Below are positions 26,828-37,169 of a stretch of DNA of 64,000 nt, one piece after another. A model generated the notes under the pieces. The model ran no database searches, was not told the origin of the DNA, and saw only the letters and a list, made by a program, of their open reading frames with translations. Location: positions 32,488-96,487 of the forward strand of contig JAEOTA010000043.1 of the NCBI GenBank assembly GCA_016840085.1, written 5' to 3'. The position numbers and the translations under genes are program-made. The first letter of the stretch is position 1. Each line of letters starts with the position of its first letter. This DNA is from Promethearchaeota archaeon (GTDB taxonomy: Archaea > Asgardarchaeota > Lokiarchaeia > Sigyniarchaeales > SOKP01).

Positions 26828-28495
26828 TTAATTTAAATAAGCGCCCACTTTTGCAGAAGCTACACTTTTCCTATAAAGATTTAAATAACCTGTTTTAATC
26901 TTTGGTTCTGGTTTTTTCCATTCAGTTAATCTTTTTTCTATTTCTTCTTTTGTGACTAATAGATTCAATTTACGATTATCAATATCAATTTCTATATCAT
27001 CTCCATCTTCAACAATAGCAATAGGACCTCCTTCAAATGCTTCAGGACACACATGTCCAATGCAGGGCCCTCTTGTAGCTCCGGAATATCTTCCATCAGT
27101 TATCATCGCTACTGAATCCCCTAGTCCCATACCCATTAAAATTGCTGCGGGAAGTGATAATTCTCTCATTCCAGGTGATCCTTTTGGACCTTCATATCTT
27201 ATTACCAAAACATCTCCTTCCTTTATAAAACCTTGAATTAAAGCATCTTTAATATCCTCTTCACTCTCAAACACTTTAGCAGAACCTTTATGATATCTCA
27301 TTTTTGAACTTACAGCACTCTGTTTTATAATTGCGCCCTCAGGTGCTAAATTCCCCGTCAAAATAGCAATTGCTCCTTCTTTCGCTATGGGATCTTCAAA
27401 ATTACGAATTATTTGATAATCTTTAAATTCAATAGAGTTTAAGTAATCTTTCAATGTTAAACCTAAAACAGTTTTAGTAGATAAATCTAAAATACGAGAT
27501 AATTTTTTCATTAGAACACCAACACCTCCAGCTTCGTGAAATTCAGTTAAGTTATATTCTGAAGCTGGTTTGAATTTTGCTAATAATGGAACAGATTTGC
27601 TGAGATTGTCAAAATTAAAATGATTTAAGGATCCCCCAATCTCATGAGATAAAGCACACATATGTAATATCATATTTGTAGAGCCGCCAAAGGATAAAGC
27701 TACTTTGATAGAATTTTCAATTGAATTATGTGTAATAATATCCAATGCTCTCACGTTGTTTTTAACCAAATTCATTATTATTTGACCAGTTTGTTTGCAT
27801 AGTCCTTCTCTTTCAGTACCAATAGCGCTCATTGTAGCACACTTTGGTAAAGAAAGTCCCATTGCCTCAACAATACAAGCCATTGTGTTTGCAGTACCCA
27901 TCATATTACAAGCTCCAGGAGAACAACATGTTTGAGATTCAATTAGAAAAAAATCCTCTTTACTTATTTTTCCAGCTTTATATTCTCCAATTGCTTCTTT
28001 AATGTCACTTGCAACATAAGTTCTTCCTTTTAATGGACCATCTTTAAAATGCTTTGGCTCCATAATTCCTCCTGTAAGGAAGATTGTTGCGATATTACAC
28101 CTTGCAGCTGCTAAAAGCATACCAGGTATTATCTTATCACAAGAGCACAGCATAACCATACCATCAAAATTGTAAGCTTTTATTGTACTTTCGATCGATG
28201 ATGCAATGATCTCTCGAGATGGTAAAACATATTTAGAGAAATTTCCCGAATTAGCAATCCCATCGCATATCGCAATTGTGTTAAATTCCATAGGTGTTCC
28301 TCCCCTATTTCTAATTTCTGCTTTAACGATATTAGCTAATTTTTTTAAATGAATATGTCCTGGATTAATCTCATTCCATGAATTCACAATAGCAATCTTA
28401 GGTTTTTGTAAATCCTCATATGAAAATCCGCAAGCCCGATATAAAGCTCTTTCATAAGCTTTTATAGGATCCAATTCTTCTTTCTGAATTGACAT
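26828..28495 (-). CDS. ilvD: Dihydroxy-acid dehydratase
   Basis: Dehydrates 2,3-dihydroxy-isovalerate and -methylvalerate in valine and isoleucine synthesis. 555 aa, normal length. Cluster-binding Cys are in [14 protein letters not shown] and [42 protein letters not shown] and [16 protein letters not shown] are all family signatures. A sugar-acid dehydratase of the same family is the main alternative, but the sequence blocks read as IlvD. Co-directional with the M28 gene, 20 bases apart. Confidence 0.93.
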   Translation of the reverse strand: MSIQKEELDPIKAYERALYRACGFSYEDLQKPKIAIVNSWNEINPGHIHLKKLANIVKAEIRNRGGTPMEFNTIAICDGIANSGNFSKYVLPSREIIASSIESTIKAYNFDGMVMLCSCDKIIPGMLLAAARCNIATIFLTGGIMEPKHFKDGPLKGRTYVASDIKEAIGEYKAGKISKEDFFLIESQTCCSPGACNMMGTANTMACIVEAMGLSLPKCATMSAIGTEREGLCKQTGQIIMNLVKNNVRALDIITHNSIENSIKVALSFGGSTNMILHMCALSHEIGGSLNHFNFDNLSKSVPLLAKFKPASEYNLTEFHEAGGVGVLMKKLSRILDLSTKTVLGLTLKDYLNSIEFKDYQIIRNFEDPIAKEGAIAILTGNLAPEGAIIKQSAVSSKMRYHKGSAKVFESEEDIKDALIQGFIKEGDVLVIRYEGPKGSPGMRELSLPAAILMGMGLGDSVAMITDGRYSGATRGPCIGHVCPEAFEGGPIAIVEDGDDIEIDIDNRKLNLLVTKEEIEKRLTEWKKPEPKIKTGYLNLYRKSVASAKVGAYLN

Positions 28496-28577
28496 GATTA
28501 ATTATTCTACAAATAGAGATTATATAAAATTAATGAATAAAAAGAAATTTTAAGATTCCAATACAAGTTTTAAAATC

Positions 28578-29339
28578 TTAGAATCTAATTGATAAGCAAG
28601 AAAGACCTCCATCCATTTTTCTAAATTCTGATATATCGATTTCAAGTATATCATATCCATAATTTAATATCGATTTTTTTAGCTTTTTAAATCCCTTCGG
28701 GATAAGAACATAATTGTTAATCCTTATGCTATTTGCAGCATAACTTTCATCTTTAGTAACTTCAATTAAATTATACTCCTTAAAGATTGGATTATTAATG
28801 AATTCACCTGATACAATTAAATTATTATCTCCGATATAAGATACTCCTGTTTTAAGATGAAGAATATTACTTAATGGAACAGTTACACATGAATAACTAT
28901 AGTGTTCTAAAATCTCTATTAATTGTCTTACCCCTTCCTTATTTGTTCGCTTAGAAACTCCAATATAATATTTATTATCTACTCTCAAGATATCTCCGCC
29001 TTCTAATGTTCCAGGATTTGTAATACACGCAATATTATCATAAAACCTCCCTAAAACCCCCTTTATTTCTATCTCTTCACCTTTTCTACTTATAACACCT
29101 AAATTTGCAATTATTGCTACTTCCTCATTAACAACGGCTGTATCTTCAACAAACGTGGAATCGGGATAACTATCATTTGCATCCAATTGAATAATTTTAA
29201 GTCCACATTTTTTCAAAGCAATCATATATGATAAATGCTGAAAAACAGCCTTGTCATAATCAGGCTTTCCTAAATTTGAAGAAGTTATACCCTTTTGAAA
29301 ATTTTTTGCTGGTTTTCTCACAATTGCCTGTTTAAACAC
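28578..29339 (-). CDS. Dimethylarginine dimethylaminohydrolase/amidinotransferase-superfamily hydrolase
   Basis: 253 aa with the pentein fold. The catalytic Cys is in GGLSCLSIRF at the extreme C-terminus, the His in HLKTGVSYIG, and acidic substrate ligands in TFVEDTAVV and EGGDILRVD. It hydrolyses guanidino compounds (dimethylarginine to citrulline, or arginine-derived substrates). The GTG start is supported by IVRKPAKNF right after. Which guanidine it uses is not known. Confidence 0.87.
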   Translation of the reverse strand: MFKQAIVRKPAKNFQKGITSSNLGKPDYDKAVFQHLSYMIALKKCGLKIIQLDANDSYPDSTFVEDTAVVNEEVAIIANLGVISRKGEEIEIKGVLGRFYDNIACITNPGTLEGGDILRVDNKYYIGVSKRTNKEGVRQLIEILEHYSYSCVTVPLSNILHLKTGVSYIGDNNLIVSGEFINNPIFKEYNLIEVTKDESYAANSIRINNYVLIPKGFKKLKKSILNYGYDILEIDISEFRKMDGGLSCLSIRF

Positions 29340-29376
29340 AGTTAATCAACATAAAATAAATTTATACCTATAGGGA

Positions 29377-30279
29377 TCACAATTCTGATGTAGGATTTTT
29401 ATCCATGCAAGGAACTCCAAATTGACAAAATGCACATCCGACAGGAAAAGTAGCAGGTCTCAATTTACCATCAACCCGACGGATATGAGGTTTTAAAATT
29501 GTACCAATTCTTGCAACTACTTTTCTTGCTACTTTTCGACCATATTCATAACATTTAACTTTATCATGTCCTTTTTCTGTTATAGCTTTAGCGGGACATT
29601 TTTCCACACACATTTTACAAGTACCATTTGAATAATATAAACAATTTCCATATGGGTTATCACTCTTTCTTGGTGTAATTTTGAGAGGTGCATCAGTTAC
29701 AACAGAAGTTAATCTAATATTACACCCAACCTCAGTAATCAAGCCCTCATGTAAACTAAATGTTCCTAAACCAGTTGCAAATGCTATATGACGTTCTGAC
29801 CAAGTTGAGTAAAATCTTCCCTTAGCAATTATTGTAAATGAATCACTTAACATTCCAGCTACAGCTCCATAACTTTTTTTCTTAAAAAAATCAATAATCT
29901 TTCTACATGTTTCCTTCTTAAAAGCATTAGCATAGTTCCTTCCCACAGAATAAATTTCTGCAGGAAGTATTACTCGTAATAATTCTTTTACATTTCTACT
30001 TTCTTTTCGAATTTTATCAACAAAAGGGAATACGATTGAAATAACACGTAGATCTGAAGCTTTTAAATAATCTTGACCTTCTCCTAACCATAATTCAAGA
30101 GGAGTTAAATGTTCTGAACCTACAACTTCTTTAAACTTCTGAAAAATTGGGTCATCACCGCTAGCAACACCAATTTTGGGATTGGAAAAGATTTTACCAC
30201 CACCATAATTTTCATGAAGGCGATTAAGTTTGCTGGTTTCAAAAAAAGAAGTTAGAAACTGATATAATTCATCAATCAC
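29377..30279 (-). CDS. Iron-sulphur protein related to epoxyqueuosine reductase (COG1600-like)
   Basis: 300 aa. The first cluster has CLYYSNGTCKMCVEKCPAKA and a further KCYEYGRK; the second Cys group CAFCQFGVPCMDKNP is near the C-terminus. The N-terminal 180 residues show the QueG-like region with VGRNYANAFK and FATGLGTFSLHEGLIT. It differs from true QueG in lacking the HEAT-type C-terminus, so it is more likely one of the archaeal/anaerobe QueG-like proteins of unknown function that may handle corrinoids or electron transfer. Confidence 0.75.
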   Translation of the reverse strand: MIDELYQFLTSFFETSKLNRLHENYGGGKIFSNPKIGVASGDDPIFQKFKEVVGSEHLTPLELWLGEGQDYLKASDLRVISIVFPFVDKIRKESRNVKELLRVILPAEIYSVGRNYANAFKKETCRKIIDFFKKKSYGAVAGMLSDSFTIIAKGRFYSTWSERHIAFATGLGTFSLHEGLITEVGCNIRLTSVVTDAPLKITPRKSDNPYGNCLYYSNGTCKMCVEKCPAKAITEKGHDKVKCYEYGRKVARKVVARIGTILKPHIRRVDGKLRPATFPVGCAFCQFGVPCMDKNPTSEL

Positions 30280-30369
30280 TAGGTATTACCTTTTATTCCT
30301 CTTTAGATAACTATTTTTACCAAAGGAAATTATATAAATTTAATTAATAATTCTGGGTTTGAATAATTT

Positions 30370-31479
30370 ATGTTAAAAGTAGGGATCATTGGCACAGGAG
30401 TTATCTTTGATCTTAATATATTAGGATATTTAAGACGAAGTGATGTGAAAATCACTTGTTTATGCAATAGAACTGTTGAAAAAGCCAAACAAAAAGTTGA
30501 AAAATTCAATTTAGATAAGAACATCCCCATTTACTCTGATTATAAGGAAATGTTAGATAAGGAAGATTTGGATATTGTAGAGATACTTTTACCACATTAT
30601 CTTCATGCTGAAGCGACTATTTATGCCGCTCAAAAAGAGATAAAGGGAATTTCGGTTCAAAAACCTATGGCTACGACGTTAAAAGAAGCAGATGATATGA
30701 TTAAAGCTTGTAAAAAAACCAACTCAATACTTTCGATTTATGAGAATTTTATTTTTGCGCCTCATATAAAGAGAGCAAAAGAACTATTAGATGATGATTA
30801 TATCGGAGACCTATCATCAATTCGGATTAAAACAGCTATGGGAACTAAGGGTGGTTGGCAAATTCCAGAAAACGCAACGAAATGGAGAAAAGATCCAAAA
30901 AAGATAGGAGGTGCAAAAAAAGGATCTCCGATTTTATTAGATAATGGATGGCATGCTTTTTCCTTGGCATGGTGGTTTTTCAAAGAAGAAATTGAAAAAG
31001 TATTCTCATGGACAGGTAATTATCAAGGATTGGACGCTCCAGCTTATGTAATGTTTAAATATAAACAAAGTAAAGAACATGTAGTTCCTCAATATGGAAA
31101 TATGGAATTTACCTTAATGCCAGAAATGAATTTCTCAGATTCAAAATACTATCCTGTAGATGAATTTATTGAGATTATAGCTAGTCGTGGTATAATGAAG
31201 ATAAACCAAGGCACGTCCATAGGAAATAAGATATCTGAATCAGAAGTTTTTCCTCCTATTGTTATTATAAGAGATGGTAAAGTAGAAACATACACAGATT
31301 TTGAAAAAGACTGGAAATACAGCTTTATTAATGCAACAAATCATTTTATAGATGCAATAAAAAATAATGATGAACCTTTACTTTCTGGCGATCAGGCAAG
31401 ATATATTCTAAAATTTGATCTAGCTGCTATCAAATCTGTTGAAGAAGGAAGAGATATATTTCTTGACGATTTTAATTAA
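30370..31479 (+). CDS. Gfo/Idh/MocA family oxidoreductase (1)
   Basis: 369 aa NAD(P)-dependent sugar or inositol dehydrogenase type. Rossmann start KVGIIGTGVIFDLNILGYL, then VEILLPHYLHAEATIYAA and VQKPMATTLKEADDMI, where EKP of the family is QKP. Its C-terminal domain is about 200 residues. Closely similar to the oppositely oriented neighbour, so the two are paralogues. The genes are convergent and overlap by four bases at their stops. Confidence 0.88.
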   Translation: MLKVGIIGTGVIFDLNILGYLRRSDVKITCLCNRTVEKAKQKVEKFNLDKNIPIYSDYKEMLDKEDLDIVEILLPHYLHAEATIYAAQKEIKGISVQKPMATTLKEADDMIKACKKTNSILSIYENFIFAPHIKRAKELLDDDYIGDLSSIRIKTAMGTKGGWQIPENATKWRKDPKKIGGAKKGSPILLDNGWHAFSLAWWFFKEEIEKVFSWTGNYQGLDAPAYVMFKYKQSKEHVVPQYGNMEFTLMPEMNFSDSKYYPVDEFIEIIASRGIMKINQGTSIGNKISESEVFPPIVIIRDGKVETYTDFEKDWKYSFINATNHFIDAIKNNDEPLLSGDQARYILKFDLAAIKSVEEGRDIFLDDFN

Positions 31480-32741
31480 TCTAATAATAAATCTTTATCA
31501 TATTTCAATTCTTTATGAATCAAACCTTGTTTCATACCTTTTCTTAAATCCTTTCTTTTTCTGGCGAAAAATTTATGTAATCCTGCACTATCAACATCTT
31601 TAGGTGCTTCAACAAAACAGGATCGATTTTTCTCATTTTCAGGAGTAATTTCTTCCCAAAAAACAGTTCTTTTTTGCTGGTCTGAGATGTGTGCCATCTT
31701 AGCAAAGATAGATAGATTTTTTCCTTGTTCTCCAGTATAAATAGGTTCTCCGCCACTCTTCATAACTTCTATGAACTGTTCTGTTGACTTTATAAAAGAG
31801 TATCTCCAATCTCTTGGTAGGTTATTTCCATATGTGTTTATTTCTCCATTGCTACACACTACAATTGGAGGGAACTGGGGACTATTTGATACAAAATTAC
31901 CACCGCATGTACATTGATTTATCCACACTAGTCCTTTTGTACCAGATATTTCAATAAATTCATCACACACATAGTAGTTACTAGGGTAATATAGATTTGG
32001 AGCTAATGTAATTTCCATAGTACCAACTTTAGGAGGATCATCAGGATATTTGCTTGGATATTTCCAAAATATGTAACTTGGTCCATCATATACTACTGAA
32101 AAATAATCAATCCAGCTATATATTTTTTCAACTTGCTTTTGGCCCATTAGCCAGAGAGCCATAGAAAATTTATGAATACCATCATCGTAAACCCATGGAC
32201 CTCCACCGGTTATATCAAAATTCTGACGCCATCCAAGTGATTTAATATCTCTTGGCATACTGGGGCCTCCAGCCATTATTGAATTAATTCTAAAATTTAA
32301 TAATTCTCCAATAATCCCATTATCCAGTAATTCTTTTGCTTTTAAGTAAATAGGATAAAAGCGAAAATTTTCAAATAATTTTAATTTAACTTTCTTTTCT
32401 TTGCATATATTTATCATTTTTTCGCAATCTGTTATTGTGTGAGCCATTGGTTTCTGAACCGAAATTCCTTGAACTCCTGCTTTAGCACAATATTCTGTCA
32501 TTGGTCCATGGAGATGATGAGGGGTTAAAATTTCGACTATATCTAAATCTTCCTTATCAACCATTTTCCGATAATCTGGATAAACTTTTAAGGTTCTCAA
32601 GCCCCATCGTTCTAATTTCTCTCTGGCATTCTTAATATCAATATCAGAAACAGCAATAAGTTCTGTATCTTGCGAATGAAGATATCCTAATACATTTAAG
32701 TTTGCAATATCACCGCAACCGATTATTCCAACTCTTAACAT
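31476..32741 (-). CDS. Gfo/Idh/MocA family oxidoreductase (2)
   Basis: 421 aa paralogue of the facing gene: RVGIIGCGDIANLNVLGYL, VEILTPHHLHGPMTEY, VQKPMAHTITDCEKMI and a shared GPWVYDDGIHKFSMALW-type block corresponding to LDNGWHAFSLAWWFF in the other. It has an extra basic tail of about 45 residues. Both replace the family EKP with QKP. Probable sugar- or cyclitol-linked dehydrogenase; substrate unknown. Confidence 0.88.
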   Translation of the reverse strand: MLRVGIIGCGDIANLNVLGYLHSQDTELIAVSDIDIKNAREKLERWGLRTLKVYPDYRKMVDKEDLDIVEILTPHHLHGPMTEYCAKAGVQGISVQKPMAHTITDCEKMINICKEKKVKLKLFENFRFYPIYLKAKELLDNGIIGELLNFRINSIMAGGPSMPRDIKSLGWRQNFDITGGGPWVYDDGIHKFSMALWLMGQKQVEKIYSWIDYFSVVYDGPSYIFWKYPSKYPDDPPKVGTMEITLAPNLYYPSNYYVCDEFIEISGTKGLVWINQCTCGGNFVSNSPQFPPIVVCSNGEINTYGNNLPRDWRYSFIKSTEQFIEVMKSGGEPIYTGEQGKNLSIFAKMAHISDQQKRTVFWEEITPENEKNRSCFVEAPKDVDSAGLHKFFARKRKDLRKGMKQGLIHKELKYDKDLLLD

Positions 32742-33019
32742 AATTCATTAGCTAGCAAATAATATTCTTAATCTATTAAATTGACTTAAAATTTTAAATC
32801 TTTATAAAAATATATACATATCATTAAAAATTATAATTTAGCAATAGGAAATTTCAAGAGAAAACGATGAAAGCAATATCCCTCTTTTTCAATATGCTTA
32901 ATAGAGATTTTCTACAAACTTATGATAATAAGCGGGTCAAATATCGGCGTTTATTCTCATTTTGTAAGTGATCATTGTCATTATTGGGAAGATGGAGGTT
33001 TATTTAAGGTAACTAAATT

Positions 33020-34225
33020 ATGAATTTTTCATTATTAATAAAACCTGTCTCAGCTGATTGTAATCTTAGATGTGAGTATTGTTTTTATATTGATCATCTA
33101 GATAATGTAGAAAAAAAACCAAGAATGTCTGATAATACATTAGAAGCCATGATTAAAAGTTATATGAAGACTGATCAAAACAATCAATACGCTTTTGGGT
33201 GGCAAGGTGGTGAACCTACATTATTGGGGATAAAATTCTGGGAAAGAGTTATAGAACTTCAAAAAAAATATGCACCCCCTGGAGCTGTTATTAGTAACGG
33301 ACTTCAAACTAATGGAACTCTTATTACAGATGAGATGGCACAATTTTTTGCGGAATATCGGTTTCTTCTTGGTGTAAGTCTTGATGGACCTGCATATCTC
33401 CATGATTATTACAGAAAAACAATAGGTCAGAAACCTACTCACTCACTTGTCATGCGTGGTATTGATCGATTAAAAAAATATCATGTTGATTTCAATATTC
33501 TAATTTTAGTTAATAATAAAACTGTAAAAAAAGCGAGAGAAATCTATCTTTATTTAAAAAATCATGGGTTCAATTACCACCAATACATTCCTTGTGTAGA
33601 ATTTGATGAAAACGGTAATCTCAAACACTTTTCCATAACAGGTGAAGAATGGGGTGATTTCTTATGTGAACTTTTTGATGAATGGATAAAAGAGGATATA
33701 AATCAGATCTCAATTCGATTATTTGACTCTATAATAAATTATTTAGTAAATAAACAATATACTGTCTGTTATATGGGAAGTGATTGCTGTCAATATTTTG
33801 TGGTTGAATATGATGGCAGCATTTATCCCTGTGATTTTTTTGTTCAAGAAAATCTATTATTAGGAAATATAATGAAAGGAGATTGGAGAGATTTCTTAAT
33901 ATCTCCTATTTATAAAAAATTTGGAAAACAAAAATCTTTATGGAATGACTACTGCGATAAATGCTCATATCTTAATTTATGTCATGGAGATTGTCAGAAA
34001 TTTCGTAGTGGTGATTATAAATCCTTAAAAAAATTAAGTGTTTTATGTAAAGGATGGAAAAAATTTTATACTTATAATTTATCCCAATTTGAGATACTGG
34101 CAAAAAATTTAAGAGATAATAAAGAAGTTAATGGATCATTTCAAATAAAAAGAAAAAAAATTAATCGTAATTCACCTTGCCCCTGTGGAAGTGGAAAAAA
34201 ATTTAAAAACTGCTGTCTAAGATGA
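33020..34225 (+). CDS. Radical SAM/SPASM maturase (anaerobic sulfatase-maturase family) with SEC-C tail
   Basis: 401 aa. The radical SAM motif is CNLRCEYCFY at about 15-24. The GWQGGEPTLLG block and NGLQTNGTLI are anSME signatures. SPASM auxiliary-cluster Cys fall in DCCQYFVVEYDGSIYPCDFF and DYCDKCSYLNLCHGDC. The C-terminus adds a SEC-C metal-binding motif, SPCPCGSGKKFKNCC. This family oxidises Cys or Ser of a target sulfatase to formylglycine, or modifies peptides. No sulfatase gene is in the window. Confidence 0.9.
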   Translation: MNFSLLIKPVSADCNLRCEYCFYIDHLDNVEKKPRMSDNTLEAMIKSYMKTDQNNQYAFGWQGGEPTLLGIKFWERVIELQKKYAPPGAVISNGLQTNGTLITDEMAQFFAEYRFLLGVSLDGPAYLHDYYRKTIGQKPTHSLVMRGIDRLKKYHVDFNILILVNNKTVKKAREIYLYLKNHGFNYHQYIPCVEFDENGNLKHFSITGEEWGDFLCELFDEWIKEDINQISIRLFDSIINYLVNKQYTVCYMGSDCCQYFVVEYDGSIYPCDFFVQENLLLGNIMKGDWRDFLISPIYKKFGKQKSLWNDYCDKCSYLNLCHGDCQKFRSGDYKSLKKLSVLCKGWKKFYTYNLSQFEILAKNLRDNKEVNGSFQIKRKKINRNSPCPCGSGKKFKNCCLR

Positions 34226-34450
34226 CATTTTTAAGCAGGGATTAAGTTATTTTCTTACTATTTCTTTTATTTATCATAATTTTCTTGAATTTAGTTTTGT
34301 CTGGAGATCCCCGACAAATAGCTCCATTTCTCATTTTAATTGTTTTATTTTCGAATAATTATTAAAAAATAAAACTTTAAAATAAAATGACATTTCAAAC
34401 TATAACCTTAGTATTTATTTTTAAAAAAAGATATTGGGTTGAATATAAAA

Positions 34451-34876
34451 ATGGTTGACGAAAATTTAGTAAATGAGTTAAAAGAAATGAGGAGCAAAGG
34501 TCCAGGCCAACCTTCTGATGCTCTTAAAATGTATGAATTTATTAAGCAACTAGCTGCAGAAAATGAAGAATTAAAAGAAGAATTAGAAGATATGGATAAA
34601 ATGGTTGTCCAAATGGAAGTAACTGATGTAGATTATAAATATTGGGTAAGTTTTGGTGAAGGTGAAGTTAATTATGGTGAAGGTGTAAGTGATGACGCAA
34701 CTGTTACTATGAAAGCAGCTGGAGCAACTTGGACCGGATTGAGTTCAGGTGAGATTGATTCTACTAGTGCATATATGTCGGGAGATCTTGTTATAGAAGG
34801 AAATCTTCAGGATGCAATTGCATATGGAGAGACGCTCGGGCTTGCTATGGAACTAGGTGCAGAATTCTTAGAATAA
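34451..34876 (+). CDS. SCP2-like lipid-carrier domain protein with helical N-terminus
   Basis: Taking ATG at 34451 rather than the upstream TTG gives 141 aa. A Glu/Leu-rich probable coiled coil (about 30-50, ENEELKEELEDMDK) precedes the beta-rich SCP2 half, which closes with MSGDLVIEGNLQDAIAYGETL, the same closing element as in the double SCP2 protein at 23178-24017. Soluble. Its role is unknown; hydrophobic ligand binding is the family expectation. Confidence 0.75.
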   Translation: MVDENLVNELKEMRSKGPGQPSDALKMYEFIKQLAAENEELKEELEDMDKMVVQMEVTDVDYKYWVSFGEGEVNYGEGVSDDATVTMKAAGATWTGLSSGEIDSTSAYMSGDLVIEGNLQDAIAYGETLGLAMELGAEFLE

Positions 34877-34898
34877 ATTACTTCTTTTAATAATTTCC

Positions 34899-34908
34899 TT
34901 TTTTTTTT
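34899..34908 (+). terminator. Oligo-T run, candidate terminator
   Basis: Ten T residues follow the SCP2 stop by 23 bases. Archaeal RNA polymerase terminates at U-rich runs without a hairpin, so this is a plausible end for the transcript. The sequence is AT-rich throughout, which lowers the weight. Confidence 0.3.
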
Positions 34909-35013
34909 ATATTAATTCTAAATAATAAATTTTAATTTATAACATAAGAATCATTTTTAAGTTGTAATAGTTTTAATTGTATTTTCAATGAAACTATTTT
35001 GGTCTAAAAATAG

Positions 35014-36207
35014 GTGAATGCTTTAAATTCAATTGAACGAGTAAAATCAGCCCTTAATTTCACAGGTCCAGATAAGGTTCCAATATGGAGATTTGGTAGT
35101 GGAAGTGATGTTTATGTTCTTGCCGCTTGGCCAAGTAAGAACTGGAGACCTGGGCATGCTGAAAATGAGATTGGTTTATTTCCGTATGGAAGTGAATACC
35201 TAATAAAATATGGATTATGGAAATGGGATAAACCCGAATGGGCTAAAGATCCTAAATATAAAGATTGGCTAAACTTACCAAGAGAAGAAATTGATGAATT
35301 TGGAACTATATGGATAAAGGGGGGTATAAATACAATGGGACATCCGGGAAGACCCTCACTTACAGATTTTAGCGCATTTGATGAATATTTTGAAAAATAT
35401 ACTCCAAATTTCGATGAAGAAAGCCGATATTCTTTTAGTGTTCAATTAAGCAAAACAAGAACCAAAAAAAAATATCGTATGTGCTCTCTTGGTCTTGGAC
35501 CATTTCAAATTGCCAGTCAGATGCGAGGTTTTAATAGGTTTTTAGTAGATCATTACAAGAATAAAAATGAGCTAAGGAAGCTTTTAAAATATCTTATACA
35601 TATTTATGTTAATTATGAAAAAATGTGGGTAAAATATGATGCTAAACCCCATGGATTTGTTATCTATGATGATCTGGGTGAACAACGAGGGCCCTTTTTC
35701 AGCCCAAAGTTATTTAAAGAATTCTACGAACCAGTGTATAGACCTTTAATTGAAACTGCGCATGAATTAGGTTGTGAATTTCATTTACATTGCTGTGGAA
35801 AGATCGATCCCATAATTCCTTTATTGATTGAATGGGGATTAGATGCAATTGAACTTGATAGCCCCCGAATGACAGGATACCCTGAATTAAATCAATTCAG
35901 AAGAAAAATTATGATATGGGCATGCATAAATATTCAATCGATTTATACGCAAGGAACACCAGAAGAATGTGAAAGAGAAGTTTGGCATATGATTCGTAAT
36001 TTAGGAACTCGAGAAGGGGGTTTTGGTGCTTATTTCTATCCACAAGTAGACCATATTCAAGTACCTGAGTCAAATATTAATGCTTTCATTAAAGGCTTAG
36101 AAAAATATGGTGTTTACAATAATATTCCAGAACATTGGTGGACATCTCCCTTAATTGATGAGTGGAAATACAATAGTGTACCTCCATTGCCACCAAACAA
36201 GCCTTAA
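35014..36207 (+). CDS. Uroporphyrinogen decarboxylase-family protein (methyltransferase-like)
   Basis: 397 aa, GTG start. It has the URO-D barrel: NSIERVKSALNFTGPDKVPI at the N-terminus and FHLHCCGKIDPIIPLLIEWG, whose His/Cys resemble the zinc ligands of MtaA/CmuA-type corrinoid:coenzyme methyltransferases rather than true HemE. Anaerobic archaea often have such proteins for methyl transfer. The methyl donor is unknown and no corrinoid protein is next to it. Confidence 0.8.
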   Translation: MNALNSIERVKSALNFTGPDKVPIWRFGSGSDVYVLAAWPSKNWRPGHAENEIGLFPYGSEYLIKYGLWKWDKPEWAKDPKYKDWLNLPREEIDEFGTIWIKGGINTMGHPGRPSLTDFSAFDEYFEKYTPNFDEESRYSFSVQLSKTRTKKKYRMCSLGLGPFQIASQMRGFNRFLVDHYKNKNELRKLLKYLIHIYVNYEKMWVKYDAKPHGFVIYDDLGEQRGPFFSPKLFKEFYEPVYRPLIETAHELGCEFHLHCCGKIDPIIPLLIEWGLDAIELDSPRMTGYPELNQFRRKIMIWACINIQSIYTQGTPEECEREVWHMIRNLGTREGGFGAYFYPQVDHIQVPESNINAFIKGLEKYGVYNNIPEHWWTSPLIDEWKYNSVPPLPPNKP

Positions 36208-36353
36208 AAAATGTATTGCTTTCCCCCACTCTTCACAAATTTTTTGTTTTCTTACTAAAAATATTCGGAAGATTCGGAAAGTCCTATTTGTTAATAAAGT
36301 CTTTAAAGTAAGAATACTTTTTTGGCTTAATACTTAATAGAATTGATACAAAA

Positions 36354-37103
36354 ATGAATGGAATTCTCTCTGACCTTGGAATTGTCGGAATTACTTACTT
36401 ATACGTTATTTTATCTATTTTTATCCCGCTAATATTATATAAAAAAGAAAAAATTTCTAAATTTGCTGCGCGAAAAGCTGTACACATGTCTGCAGGATTA
36501 GCAATACTAAGTTCCCCATTTTTTTTTTGGCCATTTTGGCCCACAATTATAGCAGCATCTCTCACAATGTTAGTATTTTTCAGTTCAAAAGAGTCTAAGG
36601 TAAAACAACTAAAAGATTTATACGATGCTATCTCTGAGGAACAGGAAGAAGGTTTGAAGAGAGCTTTTCTTCAAGGTCCTTTTTTTTATTGCCTTTCAAT
36701 TACTTCTTTAGTACTTATTTTTGCTATTTTTGCCCCGGACCAATTCTATTTTCCAATAGCAGGCGTTTTAATAATGATAGTTGCTGATACTTTAGCTTCA
36801 GTAATAGGAAAACGTTGGGGAAAAATAGGATTAAGTCTACCTTGGACAAATTCAAAAAGAACCCTTGAGGGATCCTCAACATTCTTCGTAAGCGCATTTT
36901 TATTATGTTTTCTATCGTTTTTTCTATTTGGTTTACTAATTCCAACTTTTCAAGAACCTTTATCTTTTCCTACGATTCTAATTTATTCATTAATTACTAG
37001 CGCAATTGCTACCATAATTGAGCTAATTTCTCCAAGCACGAGTGATGATTTAACTGTTCCAATAGGTAGCACATTAATTATATATGTATTAACTTTACTA
37101 TAG
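36354..37103 (+). CDS. Polyprenol (phytol/dolichol) kinase-like membrane protein
   Basis: 249 aa with about seven hydrophobic segments. AARKAVHMSAGLAIL near the N-terminus, IMIVADTLASVIGKRWGK and KRTLEGSSTFFVSAF are the conserved blocks of the SEC59/VTE5-type CTP-dependent kinases. It begins the lipid gene block and probably phosphorylates geranylgeraniol or another polyprenol to feed lipid synthesis. A CDP-archaeol synthase role is less likely because that family is shorter and has different motifs. Confidence 0.8.
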   Translation: MNGILSDLGIVGITYLYVILSIFIPLILYKKEKISKFAARKAVHMSAGLAILSSPFFFWPFWPTIIAASLTMLVFFSSKESKVKQLKDLYDAISEEQEEGLKRAFLQGPFFYCLSITSLVLIFAIFAPDQFYFPIAGVLIMIVADTLASVIGKRWGKIGLSLPWTNSKRTLEGSSTFFVSAFLLCFLSFFLFGLLIPTFQEPLSFPTILIYSLITSAIATIIELISPSTSDDLTVPIGSTLIIYVLTLL

Positions 37104-37169
37104 CTTCATGATTTTTATTATTCAATGTAAAATTTAATTATATAATATAAGGATTTCAAACTCTCTGTC

